From SIG454 sp045646365 (lineage in GTDB: Bacteria; Bacillota; Clostridia; Monoglobales; Monoglobaceae), in the NCBI GenBank assembly GCA_045646365.1, contig JAZRKP010000049.1:1-40922 (forward strand): 40,922 nucleotides of DNA, in the 5' to 3' direction. The notes under the pieces were generated by a model, which saw only the letters and a program-made list of their open reading frames with translations, was not told the origin of the DNA and ran no database searches. Below, one piece after another: positions 17,038 to 26,333 of this stretch; the first letter of the stretch is position 1, and each line of letters starts with the position of its first letter. A program made the translations under genes and the position numbers.

Positions 17038-18930
17038 TCAGATTATAACTGTTTCCTTTTCAAATGGTTCGGAAACATATTCCTTTTTGTTTCTTATCGC
17101 CTCTGAAAGCAATTTCCTTGCAGTCAGATTTTCCTTGAATGTTTCAGCTATACCAACTTTATACTCAATTATAATTTCTTTATATTCTTCACGGTCATTT
17201 AGTCTTAAACCAAACAATCTCATTATATCTTCAACAGTAATGTAATCCGTGCCTTTTGCTAAAATCACAAAACTGCCGTTTCCGTTATAAACATACTCCA
17301 CATCCGTTTTCCCGAAGGATTCTTTAATATACCGTGTGAACATTTTTATAATGTCGTCGCCCGTATTACGGCCATATTCTGCATTGATTGCTATGAGATT
17401 AGCTATATCAACAATACAGTATACCGTTCCGTCGTCTAAAAGCTTTTTATCCATAGACTTTAAATACTTATCAAAGTATGCTCTGTTATTAAACTCAGTT
17501 AAGTGGTCTGTATAGAAAATGTAATTTATTATATCCCCAAGTCTGCCAAAGACAATAGCCCCACCGCAACAAAGAATTATCAGGAAGAAAAATGCAATCA
17601 ATGTATAAAGGTTTACATTAACACTCGGTTTAACTGAAGCAGATGATAATACTGAGATATAGCTCGCTCCAAGATATTCGTTATACTCGTCATTGGTTTT
17701 CATTGTTTTGCTGTATAAAGCACTCAATTCAGAAACAAGCGACTTGATTTCTGCATCAATTTCTTCCTTGATTGCGGTATAATTTTCATTGTGCATCTGG
17801 GTGCAGGTCTGATTAGACTCAATACATTCTCCGCCTCCGCAAGCACCCGTGCATTTCTGGAATGTGTCTATAACATACTGACAATACGCCGTATCTATAA
17901 CCGAATGTTCTTTCTTTTCGTTATGGTCTCTGAAACTGTATATAAGTTCATCGTATGTTACTGTCTGGTCTCCTGCTGAGATTGGGTTTCCTGTGCCGTC
18001 AACTAAATTACGCTCATGGACATTATCAAGAATATACTCATAAGTTATATTGGTATTTCCCGACTCTCTCATTTTTTCCACATAGTCATCAATAACCGCA
18101 ACTGTATCTTTTACAATACTTTCCTCTTTTGCATTTAATATATCATTGTTGTCAATTCTCGTAGTATAATCAGAAATCAATACTGTTTTATTCTTTGTTA
18201 TCTGATACTTATATATTTTTGAGAAAAGAACCGAGAGTTTAACATGTCTTAAATAGTTAAATTCGTCCGCAAGGTCATTAAAGGATACGCCCGTTTTTGT
18301 GGCTCTGTAATAGGGATTCTGTTCCATTCGCTGATAGAGAGTGTTTAATGTTTCATCAATTCCCGTATCAATCAATTCGACCATTTCAATATAATCATAG
18401 TTTTCATTTTCTATATTATCTATGATGTTTTTCGCAGGAGCAACATTGACATACTTCTGGCTGTATTCCGCAAAATACACATCCAGTGTTTCATCAAGAA
18501 TGGTTCTTGCAAATACATCTCCTTCATTATTTGTCGCCGTGAAAGAAACGATGTATGTACTCGGTTCATAAACATATTCTTCGCCCTCTTCAAGCTTTGC
18601 CGCTTTTTGAGCAACCTTATCCTCATCGGGAAGCGGGGTTATTGATATTCTTGATATAAGGCTATCAACCGAATAAATTCCCGTAAGTCCCATTCTGTCA
18701 ACAACTTTAGACATTACTGCTGATGATTTGATTTCATTAACATCAAGCTCTGAGCCTGTTGGTGTAAGACCTTGCTCCGCCATAGGGTCATTGTAGTGAA
18801 TTACTTCTGATGCAACAAATGTATTAGAGTTTTTAAGCTTAAAATTTATTGCATATGTTGCTAAAACACAAAAAATAACAATGATTGGCAAAAGCTTTTT
18901 TAAATATCTCATAATCTGAAAATTCTTCAT
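17038..18930 (-). CDS. Wzz-like chain-length protein fused to a degenerate GGDEF domain
   Basis: This 630-aa protein has a Wzz-like build: membrane helix at about 13-31, a large outside domain (32-440) with coiled-coil character, and a second helix at about 442-462. Instead of ending there it continues into a cytoplasmic GGDEF-like domain (473-600), which has the N-terminal hallmark DHLTEFNNRAYF but reads GNGSF at 550-554 where GGDEF is expected, so it should bind or sense rather than synthesize. The outside domain has a Cys cluster at 350-376 (C350, C360, C364, C369, C376). The upstream gene encodes a paralog without the GGDEF part. I infer a link between c-di-GMP or GTP sensing and polymer length or export. 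Confidence 0.85.
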   Translation of the reverse strand: MKNFQIMRYLKKLLPIIVIFCVLATYAINFKLKNSNTFVASEVIHYNDPMAEQGLTPTGSELDVNEIKSSAVMSKVVDRMGLTGIYSVDSLISRISITPLPDEDKVAQKAAKLEEGEEYVYEPSTYIVSFTATNNEGDVFARTILDETLDVYFAEYSQKYVNVAPAKNIIDNIENENYDYIEMVELIDTGIDETLNTLYQRMEQNPYYRATKTGVSFNDLADEFNYLRHVKLSVLFSKIYKYQITKNKTVLISDYTTRIDNNDILNAKEESIVKDTVAVIDDYVEKMRESGNTNITYEYILDNVHERNLVDGTGNPISAGDQTVTYDELIYSFRDHNEKKEHSVIDTAYCQYVIDTFQKCTGACGGGECIESNQTCTQMHNENYTAIKEEIDAEIKSLVSELSALYSKTMKTNDEYNEYLGASYISVLSSASVKPSVNVNLYTLIAFFFLIILCCGGAIVFGRLGDIINYIFYTDHLTEFNNRAYFDKYLKSMDKKLLDDGTVYCIVDIANLIAINAEYGRNTGDDIIKMFTRYIKESFGKTDVEYVYNGNGSFVILAKGTDYITVEDIMRLFGLRLNDREEYKEIIIEYKVGIAETFKENLTARKLLSEAIRNKKEYVSEPFEKETVII

Positions 18931-18957
18931 TTTTTACCCTCCTGTATAATTTTGTGT

Positions 18958-20316
18958 TTATGCTTTTGGAAATTTCTTTGATGCGACAAATAACAGTGCC
19001 GCCATATAAGCCAAAACCGCAAACAGAGCTATCGTCTTTAGTTCACCAAACAAGGAACTGCCTGAAATGCTTACGGCAATACACTGGTTCATTCTGTAAT
19101 TAGAGTATTCTCTTCCTGCATTTATTGCTTCTGTTGTGAAACTGTCAATACTCTTATCAATAGATGCAATAAGAGCATCTGCCTCAGCATATACTGACGG
19201 GTTTCCGGACGCGGAATGCATTTTTTTAATAATAAGATTATTATCCATAATTTCTTTCTCGTTAGAGGCAACATTATCGCTGAACATTGTCGCCATAACC
19301 GAAAGCTCATCTATTCCGACTTTTGTTCTGCCCATATAGTATTTTCCGCTTTCGTCCCATGTTGGAACAAGCACCACTCTTGTCATTTCCTCGGAATACA
19401 TTTGAATTGCCTGATTGCAAAGATTAAATGAAACACTGTTCTTCTGTTTATCAAAATCTGTGTTTTTATTCTGATAGGAAAGTCTGTCTATATAGTTATC
19501 CTTATTTCTGACTATACCGTGCTGTAAAATCAATGATTTAAGGTTTTGTTCAATCTGCGTTTCTTTAAATTGGTGAACCTTTCCTGCTATTGCATTAAAG
19601 GTTGTATTATTCGCCGTAACAAAGCTCGGCCCTTTTTCTGCCATTCCGTAGAGATAATTCAAAACCGCAGTTGTTTCTTTATCCAGATAAGTCACGATGT
19701 CCATATATTCCATCTTACTATAATCAGGCTTATTCTCTTTACTTGTCAGGCTGAAATTATCTGTATATTTTTCTATGTAGTATTCTTTATAAGCACTTGT
19801 TATGAGCGAAATCACATTCTCAGCATCCAAATGGTCAGTATGCTTTGAAGCGTGGTACTCAACAACAAATTCTGTTGAAATATGATAATTTGCTTTATCG
19901 TTCACATCACCCTGAACATAAGGATAAACACTTAAACAATTTTTAAGTTGTTTCACCGTTACATCTTCAAAGGCACCCATTTTGATTGCCTTTTCAATAA
20001 CTTCATCACAGATTATCTCTGCCATATTATATCGTGTTCCGTTGGAATTTTGCGCCTGAGACGCCTCTGAATAATTAAGTGCAATAACCGCCGTAACAGA
20101 GTGTTTTGCTTTCATATGATTAAAAATCCCAAACACACCCGAAATAACAACAACAAAAATCAAAATTCCTGCACTTATATACCGTGTGCTTTTAAATATC
20201 TTGAAAAACTCACTGCGTGTAACATTTTTTGAGCGAAAATATATTGCCCAAACTGCAACAATGAGCATTATCCCAACCACTGCAAGCGGTAATTTTTGTA
20301 AAAATGAAGATAGCAT
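18958..20316 (-). CDS. Wzz-like polysaccharide chain-length/export protein
   Basis: This 452-aa protein has an extra N-terminal helix (about 10-28), a second at about 46-66, a long outside domain and a C-terminal helix (about 427-447) followed by a short Lys-rich tail. The outside part shares recognisable pattern with the next gene's product (the stretch with YMDIVTYLD and TTFNAIAGKVHQF matches YIEMVELID and VSFNDLADEFNYL), so they are paralogs. No tyrosine-kinase domain or tyrosine-rich tail is present. It probably forms a complex with the Wzz-GGDEF protein around the Wzy polymerase. Confidence 0.78.
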   Translation of the reverse strand: MLSSFLQKLPLAVVGIMLIVAVWAIYFRSKNVTRSEFFKIFKSTRYISAGILIFVVVISGVFGIFNHMKAKHSVTAVIALNYSEASQAQNSNGTRYNMAEIICDEVIEKAIKMGAFEDVTVKQLKNCLSVYPYVQGDVNDKANYHISTEFVVEYHASKHTDHLDAENVISLITSAYKEYYIEKYTDNFSLTSKENKPDYSKMEYMDIVTYLDKETTAVLNYLYGMAEKGPSFVTANNTTFNAIAGKVHQFKETQIEQNLKSLILQHGIVRNKDNYIDRLSYQNKNTDFDKQKNSVSFNLCNQAIQMYSEEMTRVVLVPTWDESGKYYMGRTKVGIDELSVMATMFSDNVASNEKEIMDNNLIIKKMHSASGNPSVYAEADALIASIDKSIDSFTTEAINAGREYSNYRMNQCIAVSISGSSLFGELKTIALFAVLAYMAALLFVASKKFPKA

Positions 20317-20339
20317 TTATAATACACTCCTTTCCTGCG

Positions 20340-21311
20340 TTAAAATTTATTTACATCAACAACAACAAGTTCCGGTTGATTGTTAATTCTCAGTATATCT
20401 TTATTTTCGAGTCCCGAACTTATAATCAAAGGTCTTCCCTGAACCTCATATCTGCCGTAAACATACTGACCGCTCCGCTCCGGTAAGATTCCTCCTTCAT
20501 TGGTATATACCGGACCTATAAACGGGATTCTGGCAAGTCCGCCGTGAGTATGACCCGCAATAACAACATCCCCCCATGTGTCAGGCTGATACTCTGAAAA
20601 TACCAGAGGCTCGTGGATTGCTGTTATTTTAAAATTCTTTTCATTGGAGTAAATATACTCGTCAAAGCTTTCCCCTGCATAGGACCAAAACGCTGACGGA
20701 TTAGATGTAAGAACGCCATAAACATCCACCTGTGTTGCTCCAACAGTTATGGTATCCGCTTTATTTTTCAGCACTTTAACCCCTGATTCTTCAAGTTTCT
20801 TTGTAAGCTTATCTGTAATTTTTAAAAGCTTATCGGGGTCACGGTTATCATCTTTAAACCCGAACTTTTTATCAAGCGCCTTTTGATTGAGCGAAACATC
20901 GTAATACATTTCCACCTCATTATTTCCGTATATGTAATAAGACGGAGCAACATCTGAAAGAGCCTTGCACAATTTTATAACAACATCAGTGGATTTTGTT
21001 TTTGAATCGACCAAATCCCCTGTATAGAGAATTAAATCGGGCTTTAACTTTTTAACTCTGTCAATCAGTTTACTGTTTTCTTTTCCGTATGAACAATTAT
21101 GCAAATCGGAAATCTGAACTATTCTTATTTTATTGTTCACCTTAAGACTGCTTATGCTGTAAAATGTCTCTTTGAAATTTCTGTTTTCTATATAATTACA
21201 GCCAATTACTGCAATAGACAAGGCTATGCCAACGAAAATAAGGCTGATTAAAAAGAGACTTATCACTCTTATATTTTTTCTGGATTTTGTTGTGTTTGTA
21301 TATTCTTTCAT
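20340..21311 (-). CDS. Membrane-anchored metallophosphoesterase with an unusual GNNE motif
   Basis: This 323-aa protein has an N-terminal membrane helix (about 15-38) and a calcineurin-like domain outside the cell: SDLH (68-71), TGDLVD (97-102), IHEP and GHTHGG. It resembles YkuE/YaeI-type enzymes. The conserved GNHE motif here reads GNNE (129-132), so the usual catalytic His is Asn at 131. Activity may be reduced or altered. In this operon it might remove a phosphate from undecaprenyl-pyrophosphate or a glycan substituent; that is inference. It lies between the Wzz-like gene and a GT4. Confidence 0.82.
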   Translation of the reverse strand: MKEYTNTTKSRKNIRVISLFLISLIFVGIALSIAVIGCNYIENRNFKETFYSISSLKVNNKIRIVQISDLHNCSYGKENSKLIDRVKKLKPDLILYTGDLVDSKTKSTDVVIKLCKALSDVAPSYYIYGNNEVEMYYDVSLNQKALDKKFGFKDDNRDPDKLLKITDKLTKKLEESGVKVLKNKADTITVGATQVDVYGVLTSNPSAFWSYAGESFDEYIYSNEKNFKITAIHEPLVFSEYQPDTWGDVVIAGHTHGGLARIPFIGPVYTNEGGILPERSGQYVYGRYEVQGRPLIISSGLENKDILRINNQPELVVVDVNKF

Positions 21312-21330
21312 TCCATAATCAACCTTTCTT

Positions 21331-22461
21331 TTATTTCTTCAATACCTTTTTATATAACTCAACCGTCGCCTCAGCAACATCGTTCCAGTTATATTTTTTG
21401 AGAATAAACTCATCAGTTCCGCTTTTTAACTTGCCGACAAGTTCTTCGTTATCGCACATTTTCTGCAATTTATCCGCCAAATCCTTTATATCACTTTTTC
21501 TGAAGTGCATCGCTTTATCTTCTGTCACCAGAGTATTCTCAGGAATATCCGAACACAAAACTGCATTCTCATACGCCAGAGCCTCTAAAAGACTAAGGGA
21601 CATACCCTCAATATCTGACGGGAGCGTAACTAAATAAGCATTACTGTATATTTCTTTAAGGACATCTCCTGAAATAAAGCCTGTGAAGATAATTTTTGGG
21701 TTTCCTGACGCTTTCTGTTTCAGCATTTCAACATATTCATCTGTGTCGCTTGTGTCCCCTGCTATAACGAGTTTTTTATCTGTTTTGACACTGTTATAGG
21801 CATCAATAAGATAATGCACCCCTTTTTCAGCAGTAAGTCTTGACACTATGCAGATATAATCGTCTTTTGAAAGTCCGTAAAGCCTTGTTATTTCATCAGC
21901 CTCTTTTTTAGCAGGTTTATCTATTCCGTTGTGAATAAGCACGGTTTCACGGTTATATGTTTCCTTAAAATACTCTCCGGCACTTTCGCTTAAAACAATT
22001 ATTTCATCGGCACATTTAACCATTACCCGTTCACCGAATTTTATGTATTTAGAGGCAAAGCCTTTACCCCACTTTTCCCTCTGCCAGTCAAGTCCGTGAA
22101 CTGTTGCGACGCAATGTTTTCCGAACATTTTTGGAATCCACATAGCGGCGCAAGGACCTTCGGCGTGGAAATGAACTATATCGTATTTCCCGAAAGATGC
22201 GCAGATTGCCGCTGTAAATGATGCGACCATAGCAGAGAGGCCCCTTCCTTTTATTGTCCAGGCATTTTTCAAAGTTACATTACGGTATTTATTGTCTTTC
22301 ACCGTTCCCACATACTCATTTTCAACTTTATCCGAGGAACGGTTATAGCATATAACATCAATGCCCGATTCTGCTAACAACGGGCATAAAGCCGTAAGAA
22401 CATTTTCGATTCCACCTCGTCTTGACGGAATAACTTTATGTCCAACCATTGCAACTTTCAT
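21331..22461 (-). CDS. Glycosyltransferase family 4
   Basis: This 376-aa GT-B enzyme starts MKVAMVGHKVIPSRRGGIEN, and the donor-site region reads PSDIEGMSLSLLEALAYENAVLCSDIPEN, with the E-x7-E arrangement of GT4. The N-terminal GGIE loop and the SRLTAEKGVHYLIDA segment support the assignment. It follows the phosphosugar transferase gene closely and so is a good candidate for adding the second sugar of the repeat unit. Donor unknown. Confidence 0.93.
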   Translation of the reverse strand: MKVAMVGHKVIPSRRGGIENVLTALCPLLAESGIDVICYNRSSDKVENEYVGTVKDNKYRNVTLKNAWTIKGRGLSAMVASFTAAICASFGKYDIVHFHAEGPCAAMWIPKMFGKHCVATVHGLDWQREKWGKGFASKYIKFGERVMVKCADEIIVLSESAGEYFKETYNRETVLIHNGIDKPAKKEADEITRLYGLSKDDYICIVSRLTAEKGVHYLIDAYNSVKTDKKLVIAGDTSDTDEYVEMLKQKASGNPKIIFTGFISGDVLKEIYSNAYLVTLPSDIEGMSLSLLEALAYENAVLCSDIPENTLVTEDKAMHFRKSDIKDLADKLQKMCDNEELVGKLKSGTDEFILKKYNWNDVAEATVELYKKVLKK

Positions 22462-22486
22462 AATTCTGTCTCCAATCTAAAAGAGT

Positions 22487-23167
22487 TTATCTTCCGGTTC
22501 CGCTAAGCATAACGATAGGTGTTTTAAGCATTATGAGCAAATCACCGGGGAATGTTCTGTTTTGTATGTAATCAAGGTCCAGTTCAACCCATTCTTCAAA
22601 GGGAACATCATTTCTGTTTTTGTGAATTTGCCAGGTACAGGTAATCCCGGGAGTAACAAGCAGACGAAGTTTCTGATAGTCGGTATAATACTGCACTTCT
22701 CTCGGAAGCGGCGGTCTTGGTCCGACCAGAGTCATATCACCTTTTAAAACATTGAAGAATTGCATCAATTCATCAAGGGATAATTTTCTTAAGATTTTTC
22801 CGACTCTTGTTATTCTCGGGTCGTCTTTCATTTTAAATACAGGGCCTTCCATTTCGTTCTTGTCCTTTAATTCATCAATGATTTTCTCCGCATCAGGACG
22901 CATTGTTCGGAATTTATACATATAAAATTCCTTTCCGTGTCGCCCTACTCTTTTTTGTTTGAAGAACGGCCCTGCGCTTGGGTCATCAATACATATAACA
23001 ATCGCTATTATAATCATAAGCGGAAGAAAACCAAGCAGGATAATTGTTGCAAAAAATATATCAAACAATCTTTTCTTTCTCCAATACGACAAATAGGACC
23101 CCTCGATTAGTGCCTCTAATTTCACTCTGGTCTTTTCATCAACCTTTTCACTTTCAATGTACGGCAT
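22487..23167 (-). CDS. Undecaprenyl-phosphate phosphosugar transferase (initiating enzyme)
   Basis: This 226-aa protein is a bacterial sugar transferase of the PglC/WbaP-core type: a re-entrant or membrane helix at about 33-58, KFRTM, the conserved SLDELMQFFNVLKGDMTLVGPRPP and PGITCTWQ. It moves a sugar-1-phosphate from an NDP-sugar onto undecaprenyl phosphate to start the repeat unit. I choose the ATG at 23167, seven bases from AGAAGGA; an ATG two codons earlier (23173) touches that site. The gene overlaps the end of the YdjC-like gene. Its presence shows that this is a lipid-linked (Wzx/Wzy) pathway. Confidence 0.93.
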   Translation of the reverse strand: MPYIESEKVDEKTRVKLEALIEGSYLSYWRKKRLFDIFFATIILLGFLPLMIIIAIVICIDDPSAGPFFKQKRVGRHGKEFYMYKFRTMRPDAEKIIDELKDKNEMEGPVFKMKDDPRITRVGKILRKLSLDELMQFFNVLKGDMTLVGPRPPLPREVQYYTDYQKLRLLVTPGITCTWQIHKNRNDVPFEEWVELDLDYIQNRTFPGDLLIMLKTPIVMLSGTGR

Positions 23168-24053
23168 TTTCATATCCTTCTTTCACAGCTTTTATTCCAA
23201 ACTCAAAGTTCATAAGTGTATTATACTCAATTTCACGCCAATGCGAATAATAAAATTTACCAAAACTTTCCCGACTTCCGCAAAGCGGATTCTCTCCCGT
23301 TTTCAAGTACCCGGGGTGAAATCCAATCTCAATATCCCTACCGTTTTTTTCTGCAAGTTTCAGATAACGCGGAAGTAGTTTTTTTAATCTTTTCTCGCTA
23401 AGTTTCCCCGAAAACATTGCCCCCATATAATATGCAGTTTCTATTTTTGAGTTTCTCAGTTCCTTACGGTTTATAAAGGCAAGAGTTTTCAAAACCCATT
23501 GTTTAAGCGCTCCTTTCGGAGTGTAAGCCGTATACAGGGATGGAGTTAGGATATACGGCGAAATCGGTTCTGCCGGAACCCGCACACATTTAACATTTAT
23601 CCCTTCATCTTTTATCACACGCATCAATGTTTTAAAAACAAGCGGTATCATATGGGTATGCTGATGACTGTCTATTGAAACAACATTATTTTCTCCCACA
23701 CACTCTTTCCAGAATCTTATCTGGCTTTGTATTTCTTTATATATCTGCTTTTCAGCCTCTTCTCTTTTCCCTGAAAATGCAAGAAAAAACAGACCTGCAA
23801 ACGAATATTTAAACCGCCCATCTTCCGATATAAGCAAATCAACATCCTCAGGATTCGATAAGGGATACCCCTCAACAAGGTTTATATGCAGAGAAATTTC
23901 CACACTCAACCCTGACAACCGTTCCTTAAAGTCAACTATTTCACCATTTGGCAAAACGCTTACTTTATTTAACACACCGTTTTTGAGACAGTTTTCTATT
24001 CGACTGTTACTTTCTGCAGATATACCGTAATCATCTGCGCAAAAATATACCAT
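23154..24053 (-). CDS. ChbG/YdjC-like carbohydrate deacetylase
   Basis: This 299-aa protein has the YdjC metal site: CADDYG (5-10), SIDSHQHTH and EIGFHPGYLK. Family members remove N-acetyl groups from sugars such as N-acetylglucosamine units. No signal peptide is visible, so it would act inside, on a nucleotide- or lipid-linked precursor. This suggests that the repeat unit contains an amino sugar that is partly deacetylated. It lies between the membrane GtrII-like protein (5 bp gap) and the initiating transferase. Confidence 0.88.
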   Translation of the reverse strand: MVYFCADDYGISAESNSRIENCLKNGVLNKVSVLPNGEIVDFKERLSGLSVEISLHINLVEGYPLSNPEDVDLLISEDGRFKYSFAGLFFLAFSGKREEAEKQIYKEIQSQIRFWKECVGENNVVSIDSHQHTHMIPLVFKTLMRVIKDEGINVKCVRVPAEPISPYILTPSLYTAYTPKGALKQWVLKTLAFINRKELRNSKIETAYYMGAMFSGKLSEKRLKKLLPRYLKLAEKNGRDIEIGFHPGYLKTGENPLCGSRESFGKFYYSHWREIEYNTLMNFEFGIKAVKEGYENAVH

Positions 24054-24058
24054 ATCAG

Positions 24059-25597
24059 TTACTCCTCATTACCGAGCTTTATAATGATAACATTATCAAT
24101 TACGGATATTGAATTTCTTTCAGGCCAGTTACCTAAGCTTTCTGCATTTATTTTATCAAGCAAATTCTCTTTTTCTTCGCCCGAAATAAACTTATAATTC
24201 TTTCCGCAATAATCATTTAATGCACTGCACAAAACGCTTTGTCCAACCATTTCATCATCCGCTCTTAATATATAGCCATCTGTTGTTCCCGTCATATCAG
24301 GCGGTAAGCTTGCGCTATAAGCTTCGCTTTCAGGAAGATGGCCTAAAACTAAAATACTGTCACATTCCTCTGCATCTTCGGTTTGCTCAATTCTGTCTGC
24401 TATGCGGATTAAAGTGCCGTAAGATTTTTCATAAGCCATATTAAGCTTATGGTAGCTCACATTTGCAACAATTATCTGATTAAATACAAGAACCGCAGTT
24501 ACAACAAGAATTGTCCATAATTTTGCCGAATTCAGTTTAATACTCTTAAATTCCGCCTTTTCATACTGTAATATGAAGAACAGGTAGAACACCAAGAACC
24601 CCATTTTCATCAGGTTATGATAATCAATTCCGCTATTTATAAAAGCAAGAACACTTGCCCCCACAGGTAATAATGCCACGCAAACGCCCAACATCAGTAT
24701 TTTGGAAATGCTCAGTTTATTTTTTATCACATCTGTCAGATACAGAATAACTGTTATGCTAAATACAATGCAGTTCACTACACCAAACACGCTTAGTCCG
24801 TTTGAAAAATCAAAGAAGTAAAGGACAAACGACTGTTTAATCGTATACAGCGAACCTAATATATCAATCTCTTTAAAAGATGCCGCCGAACCAAAGCCCT
24901 GATACTCCAAAGGGGTTGTTCCCGTGATTTTCATAAGAATTGTGTGAACTAAATAGTATAGTCCCATACCCAAAACACCAGTCAGCAAAAACCTGACAAT
25001 TTTAATTATGGTATCTTTCAATTCACCATCGCCTTTAATCAGGTCAAGACACAGACTTAAAAGCAGGAGCATAATTGTAACTGTTATGTATGCCTGATAG
25101 ATGCCGACGGATAGAGCAATCAGGATAACTGCTCCTGTATAGCAAGGTTTCTTCCTAGTAATAAGCATTGCCGCAACACAGGAGAGCAAAAATGCAAGCG
25201 CATATCCGTCTGCCACATAGTTATACATCATTACAGATGTCACCGTTGGAAATGTTGCAACAACTGCACCAACAAGCACCGCAGTTATATTTTTTCTGAC
25301 TTCAAACATTTTACAGATGCAGACTGCACCAAGTCCGTGAAATATAATTGCCATAAGTCCTGCAACAAAAGGCAGGTCATAAAAGGAGCTGGGGGCACAT
25401 ACAACAGGGAGAAACCATCGCCCCATTGCGAGCATATTCTGTGAATCATACCGAAAAACAAGGGAATCCCAGTTAGGCAGCCAGTTAGTTATTTTATATA
25501 AATGAGCGATAAGCCCCATTATAAGTGCAGATACAAAACACACTTTCCAAACAGGCAAAATGCTCTTTTTGATTTTTTCTATAAATTGTTCAGGCAT
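24059..25597 (-). CDS. GtrII-like membrane glucosyltransferase
   Basis: This 512-aa protein has about 11 membrane segments. Its early segments, with NWDSLVFRYDS, GRWFLPV, MMYNYVADGYALAF and SVGIYQAYI, match the GtrII-type family that transfers glucose from undecaprenyl-P-glucose to a polymer outside the cell. A C-terminal outside domain of about 130 residues follows the last helix. GtrA (28403) and a GtrB-like protein (9009) in the same operon would supply the flipped donor. The acceptor sugar is unknown. Confidence 0.85.
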   Translation of the reverse strand: MPEQFIEKIKKSILPVWKVCFVSALIMGLIAHLYKITNWLPNWDSLVFRYDSQNMLAMGRWFLPVVCAPSSFYDLPFVAGLMAIIFHGLGAVCICKMFEVRKNITAVLVGAVVATFPTVTSVMMYNYVADGYALAFLLSCVAAMLITRKKPCYTGAVILIALSVGIYQAYITVTIMLLLLSLCLDLIKGDGELKDTIIKIVRFLLTGVLGMGLYYLVHTILMKITGTTPLEYQGFGSAASFKEIDILGSLYTIKQSFVLYFFDFSNGLSVFGVVNCIVFSITVILYLTDVIKNKLSISKILMLGVCVALLPVGASVLAFINSGIDYHNLMKMGFLVFYLFFILQYEKAEFKSIKLNSAKLWTILVVTAVLVFNQIIVANVSYHKLNMAYEKSYGTLIRIADRIEQTEDAEECDSILVLGHLPESEAYSASLPPDMTGTTDGYILRADDEMVGQSVLCSALNDYCGKNYKFISGEEKENLLDKINAESLGNWPERNSISVIDNVIIIKLGNEE

Positions 25598-25598
25598 A

Positions 25599-26333
25599 TT
25601 ACCACTCCAACCATTTTAATTTATGTAAAAACTTTCCGTATAGCTTATTATACATTTTAACACCGATAATTCGTTTAATCCGTGTTGTTCTTTTCGTTAC
25701 ATCCGATGTCCATGTTGCACTGTAATGATGTATGGAATATGTATTTTCAGTTATAGTCTTTTTACCCGTATAATAATCCATTGGGCAAAGATACTCTTTT
25801 GGAAGAAAAACCATATCCATAAAAGTTTGGTCGGTGTTTCCAATATCCATACCAAGCCTTTTTAAAGACTTTGTGTTTCTGTCAGGGCAGGGGGTAAGGT
25901 CATAACTCCCGTCCGGCAAAACAAAAGGAACATCCTCATAGTCTTTTAAAAACTCTCCAATAATCACATTTCCTTTTACAGCACCAAAGCCAAGTCCTGT
26001 TGCAACAATACCCTTTTCGTCAAATCCCATAAAGCCTTTCGTCTCAAGCAACTCATCAATGGGTTTTATGAGTTCCACATCTGTATCAAGATATATTCCG
26101 CCATTATCGTAAATTATTTTGAGCCTTGCAAAGTCACTGACAAACGCCCATTTTTTTGCCTCATACGCCTCACGCATATACCGATTTTGAGATAAGTCAA
26201 AATTATCCTCATTATGGCAGATTATTTCATAATCAGGGCAATACTTTTTCCAGCTTTTAATACATTTTTTTGCCATTTTCGGCATTTCGCCTTTACCAAA
26301 CCAACAATAATGAATTACTTTAGGAATACTCAT
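25599..26333 (-). CDS. Glycosyltransferase family 32 (DXD sugar-binding type)
   Basis: This 244-aa protein has the signature of GT32 capsular enzymes: IPKVIHYCWFG at the N-terminus, then WAFVSDFARLKIIYDNGGIY and the DTD motif at 83-85. It probably adds a hexose or hexosamine to the lipid-linked unit. It overlaps the flippase gene by 4 bp at its start and lies 1 bp from the GtrII-like gene. Confidence 0.92.
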   Translation of the reverse strand: MSIPKVIHYCWFGKGEMPKMAKKCIKSWKKYCPDYEIICHNEDNFDLSQNRYMREAYEAKKWAFVSDFARLKIIYDNGGIYLDTDVELIKPIDELLETKGFMGFDEKGIVATGLGFGAVKGNVIIGEFLKDYEDVPFVLPDGSYDLTPCPDRNTKSLKRLGMDIGNTDQTFMDMVFLPKEYLCPMDYYTGKKTITENTYSIHHYSATWTSDVTKRTTRIKRIIGVKMYNKLYGKFLHKLKWLEW

